From assembly GCA_028023455.1 (NCBI GenBank), contig JAQFVV010000013.1:12908258-12972257 (forward strand): a stretch of DNA of 64,000 bases. Reading direction: 5' to 3'. This DNA comes from Epiperipatus broadwayi (lineage: Eukaryota > Onychophora > Udeonychophora > Euonychophora > Peripatidae). The notes beneath the pieces are model-generated. The model did not search any database, was not told the DNA's origin, and worked only from the letters and a program-made list of their open reading frames with translations. A program made the translations under genes and the position numbers. Below, piece by piece: positions 1-10,660 of this stretch (position 1 is its first letter; the number at the start of each line of letters is the position of its first letter).

Positions 1-955
1 CATGGGAAAATGAAAAACAGGAAGTTAGATATTTAAACATGCAGGTGCAAAAGGATCTGATATGCTTCAACTACTGTATGATTATTAAACCTTTAGAAAT
101 TGGAGGTTATACACATCCAAGCTCAAATTCACTTAAAACACATAAATTGGCTGGCCTTTCAGCTTTCTTGTTCAGAAAACACCATTTATGCAAATTTAAG
201 GTGGACAAAAAACCAACTTAACACATTATGTTAATGACCTGATAAGTGTTGAATTCAGACATGGAACAATCATCAGAAGACTCAAGGAGTTCTACAAGAA
301 GTTAGGAACCATCCAACCCACAGAAGACAAACCATACATAGTATTACCATACATATCTAATGTGGCCAAAAAATTAGTTTAAAAACTTGCCAATGACTTC
401 AAAGTGAACTTTCAAATGCCACAAGCTACCAATAGACTGATTAATAACTCTAAAGATAAAATTGCACCAGAACAAACTCTCCCAAGTGGTATACGAGATG
501 ACATGCCCCCAAATGGGCTGCAGAGCTATATACTACAGTGAAACTCATGCTACAATTAATACCAGGATATCTCAACACTGATATGTATACAACAAATTGC
601 AAACCAAAAATGAAGGCAGTTCAATATTTTTGGAGCATCAAAAAGCATCTAATCACATATTCAAATCCACTACATCTGGGATCATGTGCTCTGAGTAAAA
701 TGATGCCAAGCGTAAAGTAATTTTCATTGTGAATGATCCTAAGACCATCAACAGAAGAGAAACCTGATTTTCAATTTCTAAGAAAGCTGGTTAAATAATT
801 TGCATACATTTACATACATTAATGCTAACACAAAATCATTAATAGCATAAGCTATGAATATGGGAATATGTAAATCCCAAAAGTGCTAAGCTTGAAAATT
901 TTTTGGAAGAACAATAGCTTCACTGATGTGCATTTTGCAGCATAGTAATTATGAA
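1..955 (+). mobile_element. Penelope-like element copy A, 3' part (enters from left edge)
   Basis: This is the C-terminal half of a PLE open reading frame plus its 3' flank, and it continues off the left edge. It can be recognised because it is about 85-90% identical by eye to 2452-3335, which is attached to a reverse transcriptase core. Readable pieces include PLEIGGYTHPSS (about 95-125), PYIxxVAKKLV, and the block ending KAVQYFWSIKKHLIT (about 618-655). The frame is broken several times. The similarity to copy B continues past the end of coding, through the flank around 790-875, and resumes at a motif near 940. This copy lies directly upstream of copy B in the same orientation. PLEs commonly integrate as partial tandems with a pseudo-LTR, and this arrangement fits that. 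It is non-functional. Confidence 0.75.
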
Positions 956-3335
956 AGATTAGTGGAGTAAATTAATTGTTACAGGAATATGAATTAAATT
1001 GACTAGTACTGACAATTATTATTCCTGGGACATTCTATTTGTACATTCCGACAGAGACTACATTTTTTAAAAAAGTGTGAGCAATTCCATATTATCCCTA
1101 ACTGTTGCAGAATTAAAATGAATAGAGCAATATTTAATTGCAATAAAATCACAGCTCACATGCAAATGCATCTGCCAGTTTTTTTACAAATGGTTGACAG
1201 AAAGTACTTAACAAAGAGCAAAAGAGATGACATAAAATATCTGCAAATAATTCTGCAAAGTATTACAATTAAATGTGACAAATTGGAGCTGAAACTGGCT
1301 CATAAATTTTGAGCACAAAATAGCATTCTTGGCAAATAAACAAAATATTGATATTACAACAGCTGCAACAAAAGAAGCATATGTTAATCGAACAGCAGTA
1401 ACTGCACCTTTGGAGATGAGAACAGTCCTAGAGTTTGGCCTGAAGTCTGTGGGAGAACATTGGAGGCACCCAAGGATAGAGTTAGTGGTGGACATAGAGG
1501 CCAAGTTCATGGATAATCCCAACAAAGAAAAAGTTATTACATGCATTGCTAAAATGATTAGACACAGACAGGTAAACACCAGGTTTGACAATTGAAATAC
1601 TAAGATCAAGAACACAAAGCAATTTCTCACAGACAACACAATTACCTGTCTCAAGGAGAATAAAGGAAACAGATTTGTATTAATGGAAAGAAGTGATTAC
1701 ACAGATACGAACTATGCACAAATTAGTAAGCTGAAATTTGAGTTGGTGGCAGATTTTAATAATAAAATAATAGAGATAGATTTATTGCATTAATTTTGTG
1801 TGTTCATAAAGATAAAGCTATTTCCTGGTCAGAATACTGTCGGATTTATCCCTCTGCTTCTACACACCCAAGAATGTTCGCTAATGCAAAACTACATAAA
1901 CTAAATCTGCCCTTGAGACTCATGTTGGACTTCAGGGAGTGCATTATTTTAATACTGTGAATTGATTGCATTGGCTTTGGAGAATACACAATTAGATCAT
2001 CTTGCGAATTTGTGGAAAGAATTAGAAATACTGCCATACAACCAGGCTTTAAAATCACTTCATTTAATGTTACTGAGCTATATGGCTCTATAACCAGGAA
2101 GCTGTCGATCAATATAATTAATAGTTAAAAAAGAAAAATTGCCCTATTAAATGTATCAATTTCATAATAGAAGTTTTAACATGGCTCAATGACAATATCC
2201 TCACAGTATTCGAAGGCAAATGGTTCTGAATGAAGGATGGTTGGCCTATGTGTTTTCCGATGAGTGGAATGATATCCAGTATTTTTTTCAATTACTATGA
2301 ACAACAAACTTTACCTAAATACTATACACTACTATCCAAAATAGTATATACATGCTATGTGAATGACCTATTTATTGCTGCACTGGAAAACATAACCACA
2401 AGCATTCAGAATGACATTCAGGTGCTCACAAAACTAAAACTAAGTAGTATATGGGAAAACAAGAAGTTAGATATTTAGACATGCAAATACAAAGGGATCT
2501 GGTATGCCTTGACTACTGTATGATTATTAAACCTTTAGAAATTAGAGGTTATACACATCCAAGCTCAAATTGACCTAAAACACATAAACTGGCCTTTCAG
2601 CTTTCTTGTTCAGAAACCATTTATGCAAATTTGAGGTGGACATAAAAACCAACTTAACATGCTATCTTAATGGCCTGATAAGTGTTGAATTCAGATATCG
2701 AACAATCGCTGGGAGAATCAAGCATTTCTACAAGAAGTTAGGAACCTCCCAGCCCACAGAAGACAAACCATACATAATATTATCATACATACCCAATGTG
2801 GCCAAAAATTAGTTTAAAAACTTGCCAATGACTTCAAAGTGAGCTTTCAAATGCCACCAACTACCAATGGACTGATTAATAACTCCAAAGATAAAATTGC
2901 ACCAGAACAAACTCCTCAAGTGGTATACGAGATGACATGCATCCAAATGGGCTGCAGAGCTATAAACTACAGTAAAACTCATGCTACAATTACTACCAGG
3001 ATATCCCAACCCTGATATATATGCAACAAATTGTGAAACAAAAATAAAGGCAGTTCAATATTTTTGGAGCATCAAAAAGCATCTAATCACACATTTAAAC
3101 CCACTACAGCTGAGATTGTGTGCTCTGAGCAATACCAAGCCCAAAGTAAAAGAAGCATGTTTCCTTGCGAATGATCCTAAGGCCATTAACAGAAGAGATG
3201 ACTGTGTCTTGATTTATAAGAAATGGGCTGGTTAAATAATTTACATACATTAATGCTAACCCAAAATCATTAATAGCATAAGCTATGAATATGGGAATAT
3301 GTAAATCTTGAAAGCATAGTAATTTGAATAAAAAT
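956..3335 (+). mobile_element. Penelope-like element copy B, near full-length but decayed
   Basis: This copy holds an N-terminal domain, a reverse transcriptase core, a PYIxxVAKxLV linker and a GIY-YIG-like end, in the order expected of PLEs. Its 3' part (2452-3335) is a direct repeat of 1-955, so the two copies sit head to tail. Copy B lacks about 50 bp of 3' flank that copy A has (around 893-940). I see no intact frame. The exact 5' end is uncertain and is set at the point where similarity to the copy A 3' flank stops. PLEs encode a reverse transcriptase related to telomerase plus an endonuclease. They use target-primed reverse transcription. Confidence 0.75.
1118..3238 (+). pseudogene. PLE reverse transcriptase/endonuclease pseudogene (copy B)
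   Basis: Readable blocks on the plus strand, across frames: an N-terminal PLE segment (1118-1790), including VLEFGLK near 1428-1449 and KGNRFVLMERSDYT near 1665-1707. Next comes the RT core in the open stretch 2230-2478, with a PMSGMISSIFFNYYE block where PLEs have their G-S-P-L-S-P motif, and CYVNDLF where the catalytic Y-V-D-D is expected. The Asp-Asp pair is changed to Asn-Asp, so polymerase activity is unlikely. After it come KKLDILDMQI, the PLEIRGYTHPSS block, the PYIPNVAKN linker near 2785-2810, and a GIY-YIG-like region (2919-3010) with VVYEMTC followed by TITTRISQ. The last piece ends at IYKKWAG before TAA at about 3235. Several stops and frameshifts make it a dead gene. Confidence 0.72.
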
Positions 3336-4540
3336 ATAAATTTGAATTAGATAAATGAAAAGCAAACTCACACTGGCTACAGAAAATATTTAAATATAAG
3401 TATAACTTTAGTTAGAATTGTACATGTTAATAAATTTAAGATTTAAAAAAATACTATTAATCATCATTCTAAAATTAAAACTTTAGCTTCTTGTTAAAAA
3501 AAAATTTTTGTAATTGTTAAAAAGTAACTTGTGTTTTAATGATTTGGAATTTTTTTGCGTGCATTTCTGAGTTAACCAAAACACAGAGAAAGCATACTAC
3601 CAGATAAGAAAATGACTAATCTAATAAAATAAATGTAAAAGATATCACAATTATAATCGAGATTAATTTTTTATCATGAAAAAAAGAAATATAAAAGATA
3701 TGAGAATTATAATCAAGTTCAAACTTTTATCATGATATAAGATTAATTTTCTAAGTTGTTGTAAAGGAAGCGAATAATATCTAATAAGCAATTTGTATGT
3801 CAATTTATATAAGTTTGATAAATCTGGTTCCTAACTCATGTTTGGTAATGCTCAATTGATTTAATCTAATTTATATTTTAAATCTTAAAGTGAGCCTAGG
3901 AATAATTACCCTGTCATAATACATAAAAAGATTTAATTAGCAATAATAAAAAAAATCCAATTCTTTTATTTTATGATTATTAGCATTTTGTAGTAGTAGT
4001 ATTATGTGATCATTTATACTATCAATAGCTTGATATCATTTACACATACACTTAAGTATCACGTAACTATCATGTCATCATACAAAATTTAATAACGATT
4101 GTTACATATATATATATATTTAATGATATTTTAAACTTTACATTATATATATATATGTTAATCAAAGTTAATGAATGAATTGCAAAAATAATTAATTATA
4201 ATTGCAAGAATACAAAATTCCTTTATTTAAAGAATTGCTGCTTCTTCTATTAAAGTAGTTGAGAGTTCTTGTATTGAAAGGATTTTCAATGGAATATTAC
4301 GAATTTATAAAGAGAAACAGCAAATCTTCTAGTAAAGGAAATTCCTGCATTATAATTAATCATTTCTACTGTTTACTAATATTTTCAGTTCATATTATAT
4401 AGAGAAACGATGCTCTGACAAAAAAAAATAGCCATAGATTTAATTTTTAATAATTGTACTTTGATTACTATTATCTGTTAGTGTATATACTATATATGTA
4501 ACTATATATATATGTTTTATGCTGCTTTTATTTTTTTAAG
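3336..4540. other. AT-rich non-coding stretch, probable intron of the downstream gene
   Basis: I find no coding signal on either strand. It contains short (TA)n runs near 4107-4122 and 4145-4156 and a pyrimidine run before the acceptor at 4540. If the SnoaL-like gene starts to the left of the window, both the PLE pair and this stretch would lie inside or upstream of it. Confidence 0.4.
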
Positions 4541-4691
4541 GAGTAAAGTCAATTTTTTCAGCAGCACATGCTGAAGGGTTGGTAAAACTCAATCTTCACC
4601 CTGATGAAGTGGAAGGGATAGGAGATCTGGCCTATGTGAGAGGACACTATGAAATGCTAAAAGTTGATAATTCAGTGGGAGCTCAGGGAAG
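4541..4691 (+). CDS. SnoaL/DUF4440-like protein, penultimate exon
   Basis: This is a clear internal exon. A T-rich tract ends in AAG at 4540 and a GTAAAG donor starts at 4692. The open frame from 4543 reads GVKSIFSAAHAEGLVKLNLH, then PDEVEGIGDLAYVRGHYEML and KVDNSVGAQG (the first Gly is completed across the intron). This has the spacing of the central beta strands of SnoaL-like/DUF4440 (NTF2-fold) domains: a gly-led helix, a strand containing a D-x-A-Y-x-R-G-x-Y motif, then a turn before the last strands. It ends in phase 2, which joins cleanly to the exon at 5444. The GC content is visibly higher than in the flanks. Upstream exons, carrying the start codon and first helices, are not in the window. 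The function of animal members is mostly unknown. The family name is inferred from motifs. Confidence 0.75.
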
Positions 4692-5443
4692 GTAAAGTGT
4701 TTTTTCCATTCCATTTGCAATAATTGATATTGATTGCCCCAGGTAAACATAATTAACCACTTCTTTCATTCCATTTATTTTCTTTCATTCTTGACAAATT
4801 CCTGCAAATTCGTTTTGTCAGTACTAAAATAAAATGTTTAAGCCAGTGTGCATAAATGAATGATTAGTTACTTAAGAGCCTATGCAATGTTTGAATATCT
4901 GAAGTGATATTTTGAGATTTAATCCAGGAAGCTTTAACACTCGAGTCTGATACTCAGTTATCAAGTGCTACTTCTTGGTTATAATTCCTTGATGGTGAGT
5001 TACCTCAACGTGAATTTAGCAAAGAACTTTTCCACTTCACATTCATTTTGCAATTTTTTTTCTTAATCTTAAAATTATTACTTTTCAATAATTTATGTAT
5101 TTTTTTTAAATAAAAGTTTATGACATGCTATTAACAAATTATACAATGATTATTTAATTTTCAATATTATATATTCTGTATTTTTAATTTTACATCTGCA
5201 AATACTCCGTAAATCCTTAAACCCCATTCTTTTCACATATTTCTCCTTAATAAGTTTAATTTTGATATTTAGTTTCTTTTCTCATTGATATTCATTTCCA
5301 TTTTTAAAATTTTAGTTTTTAAAAAAAGAACAAAATTAATTTAGCATACAATTATGTCTCATTAATTTTTTCATAATTATTATACATTTTTATTTTATTA
5401 TGAGAAAGTCCAATAATTAATTAGTCTTTTTTTTTTTTTTTAG

Positions 5444-5507
5444 TTTTGTCAACATTTTAAAGAAGATTGATGGCCAATACTATATTCACGTTGATATCTT
5501 CCACTAA
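5444..5507 (+). CDS. SnoaL/DUF4440-like protein, last exon
   Basis: A polypyrimidine tract of more than 15 T precedes TAG at 5441-5443. The exon completes a Ser codon split across the intron, then reads FVNILKKIDGQYYIHVDIFH and stops at TAA 5505-5507. A terminal strand pair of the type W/L-K-K-x-D-G-x-x-x-I-x-x-D-I-F is the usual end of DUF4440-type domains, which strongly supports the join to 4541-4691 across a 752-bp intron. The reading phase is preserved and no stop interrupts it, so the gene may be live. The stop is followed by an AT-rich 3' UTR. AATAAA-type signals occur near 5609-5622. Confidence 0.75.
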
Positions 5508-5607
5508 ACTTTTCTAGAGATTATATTTTAATCCCACCTCGTATACTTAAAAAAATTGTTTTAATCCCAACTATATAAATTATTTTCTGTTAATATTTTA
5601 TTTCTTT

Positions 5608-5625
5608 TAAAATAAATAATAAATT
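5608..5625 (+). terminator. Candidate polyadenylation signals of the SnoaL-like gene
   Basis: Overlapping AATAAA hexamers lie about 105 bp after the stop codon. In DNA this AT-rich, such hexamers are common by chance, so position is the only support. Confidence 0.3.
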
Positions 5626-6394
5626 TATATCTTTCATCTCTCTGTTTTATATATTCCGCATAAATGCTATGTATGTGTGTACTGAGACTATCAGGTCTTA
5701 CTTGATGAATAAGTTTCAGTGATTTGATTGTGTAATGCAAATAATGATTTATATATAGAATTACATTATATTGATTTTTTTTTTAAGTTTTATAAGTTTA
5801 TGCAATTTTTAAAGCAAAATATAATAATTTATATGTATTTTTCATTTATATATATAATGTTAAGCTTAAACAATAATTGTCTTGTTTTCTCTTTATTTAT
5901 TTTTATTTGTAAACTTGTTTTTAAACAGAGTTTGGTTTAAATCCTAAGACTAATTATCTCTAATCTTATTAAATTAGTTCTTGTCAGTTCTTTTTTAAAT
6001 ATAATATATTTGTAAACAAACAAGAATCTGGTTGTGTTCATAAACTTTAATTTGAAAGAATATAAAAGGAAAAATTACCAACAGCTAAATCAGTTGAAGC
6101 TACTTGTTAATAGAAGGTGATGTTATTCAGCAGTTACATAGTTAAGATAGACTTGCGCAAGTGAATTTTGCAGTTGAACGCACTTTTTATGCATTCTATG
6201 CCACAGCTATTTGACTATTTTAAAATAAGACATGGCTAAGAAAACTTTATAATCCATTGTAAATATTAACTTCTTTGTTATTTCCACATACTATCAAAAG
6301 AAGTACATATTCCTCCAGATTATTTTAAATCAAAGTCTTCAACAAGAATCATTAGATAAATAAAAATTTCTTTACAGATAACTAATCATCATTA

Positions 6395-6760
6395 AACTTC
6401 ATATGAAAAGTAAATGAGGAAGAAAGGACATTCTAAATGACTTGGCTTTGAGTGTTCCATCATCGGATTTTCAATGATATGGATGGCTGAAGAGTTGTAG
6501 GTTGGAAAAGATTGAAGCTTGTCTATTAACATTTGAAGATTTGTTATCTTAATATAACTGAGCACTGGCTGTATATATGTGTGGGAGATAGTGATCTGGA
6601 CCAACAGATGAGTGCTGGTTCAGCATGAAATAGATTTATTGAAGATCATTTATCTTTTTCACATGTATGTGGTCATATGTATCAGTTGTATAAGATGGAG
6701 TGCATATCTGTAGAGAGCTTGAAAGTCTGAGTTCAAGTCCCTTATAATTACATTAATCTT
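6395..6760 (+). repeat. Family B hammerhead repeat, + orientation, decayed
   Basis: This stretch aligns by eye with 37255-37600. It shares the ATCATCGGATTTTCAATGA block, the TGAGCACTGGCTGTATATATG block, a hammerhead region (6596-6640) and a closing CTGAGTTCAAGTCCC box at 6729-6743. In the ribozyme, the stem II region GTGCTGGTTCAGCAT and GAAA are present. CTGATGA, however, is CAGATGA and stem III is disrupted, so cleavage is not expected. Confidence 0.65.
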
Positions 6761-7660
6761 CTGTTAAGTAATTTATTTAACATATGCTATAAATTTCTTA
6801 TTATTTGAAAACTCAATTAAAATATGTAATCTTTATTAAATAATTCTGGTATTAACTGTTTTCAGTCCTAGTGATAATGTAATTAACGATTATCGTAATT
6901 ACCGGACCATTTAATTTGAATTACTAATAAGATTTTATTAATATTATTAAAGTTAAGCTCATCCAATGAAAAGCAATATTTAGAATCATATGCTTAGTCT
7001 TGCATTGATATTTCTGATAATAATTCCAATCCTTAGTTAATAAGTATGTATAATGTTTTATTTATATTCAGGAGCTAATTTGTAACTAGCCAATTTATGA
7101 GCCAATTATTTTTATTCTATTAATTAATTTTATTTAATTTGTAGTTTTTTAAATTCCTGCTCCAAAATTTTGATTATACTGACAATCAGTGATTTTACTT
7201 GTATATGATGTGTTTAGACTAGGATATTGCAAGGTTATGTGCATAGATAGTTGTATCGTTGCTGCAGTGCCTTATAAAACAGATCATCTATTTCTGTATT
7301 ACAAATAAAGTTAAGATGATGATAATAACCATAAATAGTAACTAGGACATTAACCTTACCAGGGTTGGAGATAAAATTAATTATCATTACATAAAATTGA
7401 CTTCCTAATATAAGATGTAATTTAGCCACTGCATTCTCTTTGAATAGTTCTATTACAGTATTATAAGGAAAAATTGACTGCGAATGTGTTGTGTGACTTA
7501 TATTGATGATATTTAACAAATAAGATGTGATTGATGATATGTGAAAAATAATATGTGAATAAGTTGTTTGAGCTGTATATGTTTATAAATCTGCATAAAT
7601 TAATCACATAAAGTCTTCAGATTAATATGTTGTGTGCACAGTATCAATACTCTATTACTT

Positions 7661-7694
<34 letters not shown>

Positions 7695-8480
7695 GAAAAT
7701 CATATAACATTAAAATACTAGCTTAAAAAACAAAATTTTACTAAAAATTTTCTCATGACTTCATCGTTTAATAAATAGATCTTTACAAGTGAAATTCAAC
7801 TAGGTACAAATAACATATATATACAAAACAAAATTCTTTTCTCATAATTCACTTCAAAATCACCACCGTTAATATTAAAAAAGTGTCTTTAAAGAATTTG
7901 AGATTATACTTTCCAGGTTCTTTCTAAGCATCTGAAATCAACTGGCACATTAGTAAGTGAGTGAGATGCAGCCACATATGAAATATTGCTTGTCAGGCTA
8001 TACTTACGCATCTCACTGAATTGTTATAATAAAAGGTCACAAATTCTAAATACTTAATTTTGCTATAAACTATAAATTATATTACAGCATTACAAATTTA
8101 ATCTATCAATTAGGAATATAGATTTCTTGAAAGAACTGACAAAATTAGTTAATATTTATAATTTTTAGTGGTTTCACAGATGAATCATTTAGGGATAAGT
8201 GCTTATCAACATAGCAACTACATTCAAATTGACCTTGAGTTACAATAAATCAAACTGCATCATTGTCTGTAGCAATTCAGCAATTAAAACTACTAATTGA
8301 TGGATTGTTATAAAAATGGGCTTAAATTAGGGCTCGAGGTACAAATCCCTAGGAGATTTATTTTAAAAAATATTGAACTATGAAGATGATTACTATTCAA
8401 AATGTAATATCTTTTTTATAGATAGACATTTTCTATATTTCTCCATTCTTTTTTATTTCATAAATAATTTCATATAAATA
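6760..8480. other. AT-rich stretch without recognisable gene
   Basis: I see nothing codable here with confidence. A (TA)n microsatellite of about 28 bp lies at 7664-7691. The 94-codon minus-strand frame at 7235-7519 has no family resemblance and no compositional support. Confidence 0.4.
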
Positions 8481-8483
8481 AGA

Positions 8484-8570
8484 TGCATTTTGTGCTGAAC
8501 CAGCACTCATCAGTTGGGCCAGATCATTATCTCTCATATACATCTTTATTACATGAAGAGTATTTATATA
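8484..8570 (-). repeat. Family B fragment with partial hammerhead, - orientation
   Basis: On the minus strand this reads the stem I strand, CTGATGA (8507-8513), and a perfect stem II GTGCT/AGCAC. It then has AAAA where GAAA is needed, and unrelated sequence in place of stem III. It is a truncated and inactive copy. Confidence 0.6.
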
Positions 8571-8914
8571 GACAAAATGTAATATCTTAAAAAAACTTAC
8601 AGATATTGCAATAAATTAAGAATGTATAAATAAGTGTTGCCAACTTCCCTGTAAATCAAGTGAAGCAAGATAAAGCTACTAATAATAGGCAAGAAATAAC
8701 TTAAAGAAAGCAACTAATGATAAAATCATGAGAGAAAAAATATTCTTAGGCCTCATAGTTGTGAACTTAATGCAAGGTTGGCCATAAATCAGGCAAAATG
8801 AATGGCAAGATTTTCTGAGTTTTTTTAATAGATGTTAAAAAATAACACCCGCATACCCTCATATTAAATAAGTTAACCAGACAAACAGTTTCTAGAGTAT
8901 ATACAATTTCAATT

Positions 8915-9846
8915 TGCACTAAGACCTAAAATAGAGAAACAGCTGGACTATCTCCAAGCTGAGAGCATTAGAGCAATCTCCCAATTATAATGGACCATGT
9001 TCATTGTGCCATTAATAAAACAAACAGAGATTAGAATATGCAAAGATTACAGAATATATAATAAATAAGAATTGTTAGTGGACAATTATTTCCCAAAGAC
9101 AAACCATTAATGGCATCACTGATGTAAGAAATGTTTTTTGCAAAAATTGATCTGGCAAAGCTTATAGTCAAATCTTTTGTTAACAGAGAGTGTCAGGTGA
9201 CTCTAGAAAAAGTTCAGGCATAGAAGATTCATTAGTATTTGATATTTTGATGGTTTTACCTTAATTTGATAATTTTCTTCTAGTAGTTAAATCATTAAAA
9301 AGGTTTTCAAAAAATTCAGAAACTCTGACATTCAAATAGTAGGGTGAAAAAATACATTTGAGGCTAGAGAAGGTGATTTTTTTGCTTTCCAAGATAAATA
9401 TGGTCAGAAATTCATCTCACAAAAAATAAGGTTAGAAAAATCTTATCAGCATATGTGAAAAAGTTACAAACTTTGATTTTGTAAAATATTACAAAGAGTT
9501 GTTCATAATAGAACTGAACTTGAAGGCTAGTGCTTTAAAGGAAAAATAGATATGGGAGAGGAACAAGCCAAAGTTTTTAGCAGAAATGTTAAATCTCGAA
9601 CACTGAACAAAAACCTAATAATTATATTTGATGCTTTATCTATAGCAATGGAGGCAGCTCTTATTCATAAAAAGCAAGATAGATGGATCACGAAAATCTC
9701 TGACATTTGTTCAAGAATAATAAGCAAGTCTAGATATAATTACATTCAGATTGATAAAGAGGCTCTAGCCATAATATCTAATATACAAAAAATTTATGAC
9801 TTTGTGAATAAAAATTTATAATAATAACTGACTACAAACCTTTACT
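8915..9846 (+). pseudogene. Ty3/gypsy pol remnant (reverse transcriptase start, RNase H)
   Basis: From 8922 one frame reads RPKIEKQLDYLQAESI, then (after an in-frame stop) WTMFIVPL, RICKDYR and, after another stop, LLVDNYFPK. This is the start of a gypsy RT domain: helix with L-x-x-L-x-x-E-x-I, W-x-x-x-I-V-P, R-I-C-x-D-Y, V-D-x-Y-P. The frame at 9552-9821 gives an RNase H piece with YNYIQIDKEALAII and FVNKNL, followed beyond a stop by TDYKPLLES. That matches the Y-x-Q-I-D-K-E-A-L-A-I and T-D-x-K-P-L motifs of gypsy RNase H. The palm with the catalytic aspartates between the two blocks is not readable. No LTRs are recognised, so this is an old dead copy. Confidence 0.75.
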
Positions 9847-9897
9847 TGAATCCTCATGGCTGAAAAGTAATTGTTACAATTCATATTACCAAGAATT

Positions 9898-10350
9898 AAA
9901 CAGGCAAAACTCTCCATACAGTAGTGCCACTCCATGCAAGCCAGAGTAATCAATGAATGCCAGAAGGCTTCTGCATAAAATCTCTATCTAATGCTTACTC
10001 ATCCAATATCTCCAGACTAGTTTCTGAATTGTGGCCTTTATCAGTGAGGAGCCTTGGATATGAGAGCACTGCATCTAGATATTAGGAGCTAATGCAACCC
10101 TCCAGCAGCCACCTTTTATCTCTACTTAACTACAAAACTATGAGAACCAAATTGAAAACAATATTTTCAATCTAAGCCCATTAGCCTATATAGTCATATG
10201 GGTCTGAACTCAGTTCAGTACCATACATTTTGGTGTCTTTGGCTCTTTTACAACCATAGCCACCACTATTCTATTAGGCAGAACTGATATTAAACCACTG
10301 AACATCACATGATCACTATTTCTTATGCTTGCTTATAACTGTTATTAAAC
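9898..10350 (-). repeat. Family A hammerhead repeat unit 1 (ribozyme sense is minus)
   Basis: This is one full unit of about 450 bp. It starts with CAGGCAAAACTCTCCATACA on the plus strand, and the next unit starts near 10351. The hammerhead lies at about 10004-10052 on the minus strand. Its core reads CTGATAA rather than CTGATGA and its stem II is damaged, so it is probably inactive. The CTGAACT/AGTTCAG hairpin described for this family is at about 10203-10222. Confidence 0.75.
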
Positions 10351-10660
10351 ATGCAAAAGTCCATACAGTAGTGCCACTCAGTACAAGCCAGAATAATCAA
10401 TGGATTCCAGAAGTCTTGTGCATAAAATCCCTATCTAGTGCATACTCATTCAATATCCCCAGACTAGTTTCTGGCTTGTGGCTTTCGTCAGTGAGGAGCC
10501 TTGGATGAGTAGCTACTAGATAGGGATTTTATGCACAAGCCTTCTGGCATATATTGATTACTCTGGCTTGCACTGAGTGGCACTACTGTATGGAGAGTTT
10601 TGACTGTTAAATAACAGTTATGAGCAAGCAAGAAATGGTGATCAAGTGATTACCAAGAAT
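10351..10660. repeat. Family A repeat, foldback pair
   Basis: A second unit begins in the same orientation as the preceding one. At about 10507 it switches to the reverse complement, so 10360-10505 and 10510-10625 form inverted arms around the ATCTAGTGC block. The hammerhead on the minus strand (10449-10506) keeps core CTGACGA, GAAA and a GUC site. The hammerhead-to-hammerhead spacing to the previous unit is 447 bp. Confidence 0.75.
10449..10506 (-). ncRNA. Type I hammerhead ribozyme, family A copy
   Basis: Minus strand: stem I TCCTCA pairs with TGGGGA, and the outer ATCCAA pairs with TTGAAT with one mismatch. The core is CTGACGA (10485-10491; the middle base is free in hammerheads), followed by GAAA. 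Stem III is AC-TA-GT, followed by C at the cleavage position. Stem II is weak (one A-C mismatch). Confidence 0.6.

Noticed and set aside
4598-4614. CTGATGAAG in the SnoaL-like exon as a hammerhead
   Set aside because: It lies in a coding exon with no GAAA at the right distance and no closing stem.
7235-7519. 94-codon minus-strand ORF as a gene
   Set aside because: AT-rich chance frame without domain, composition shift or splice context.
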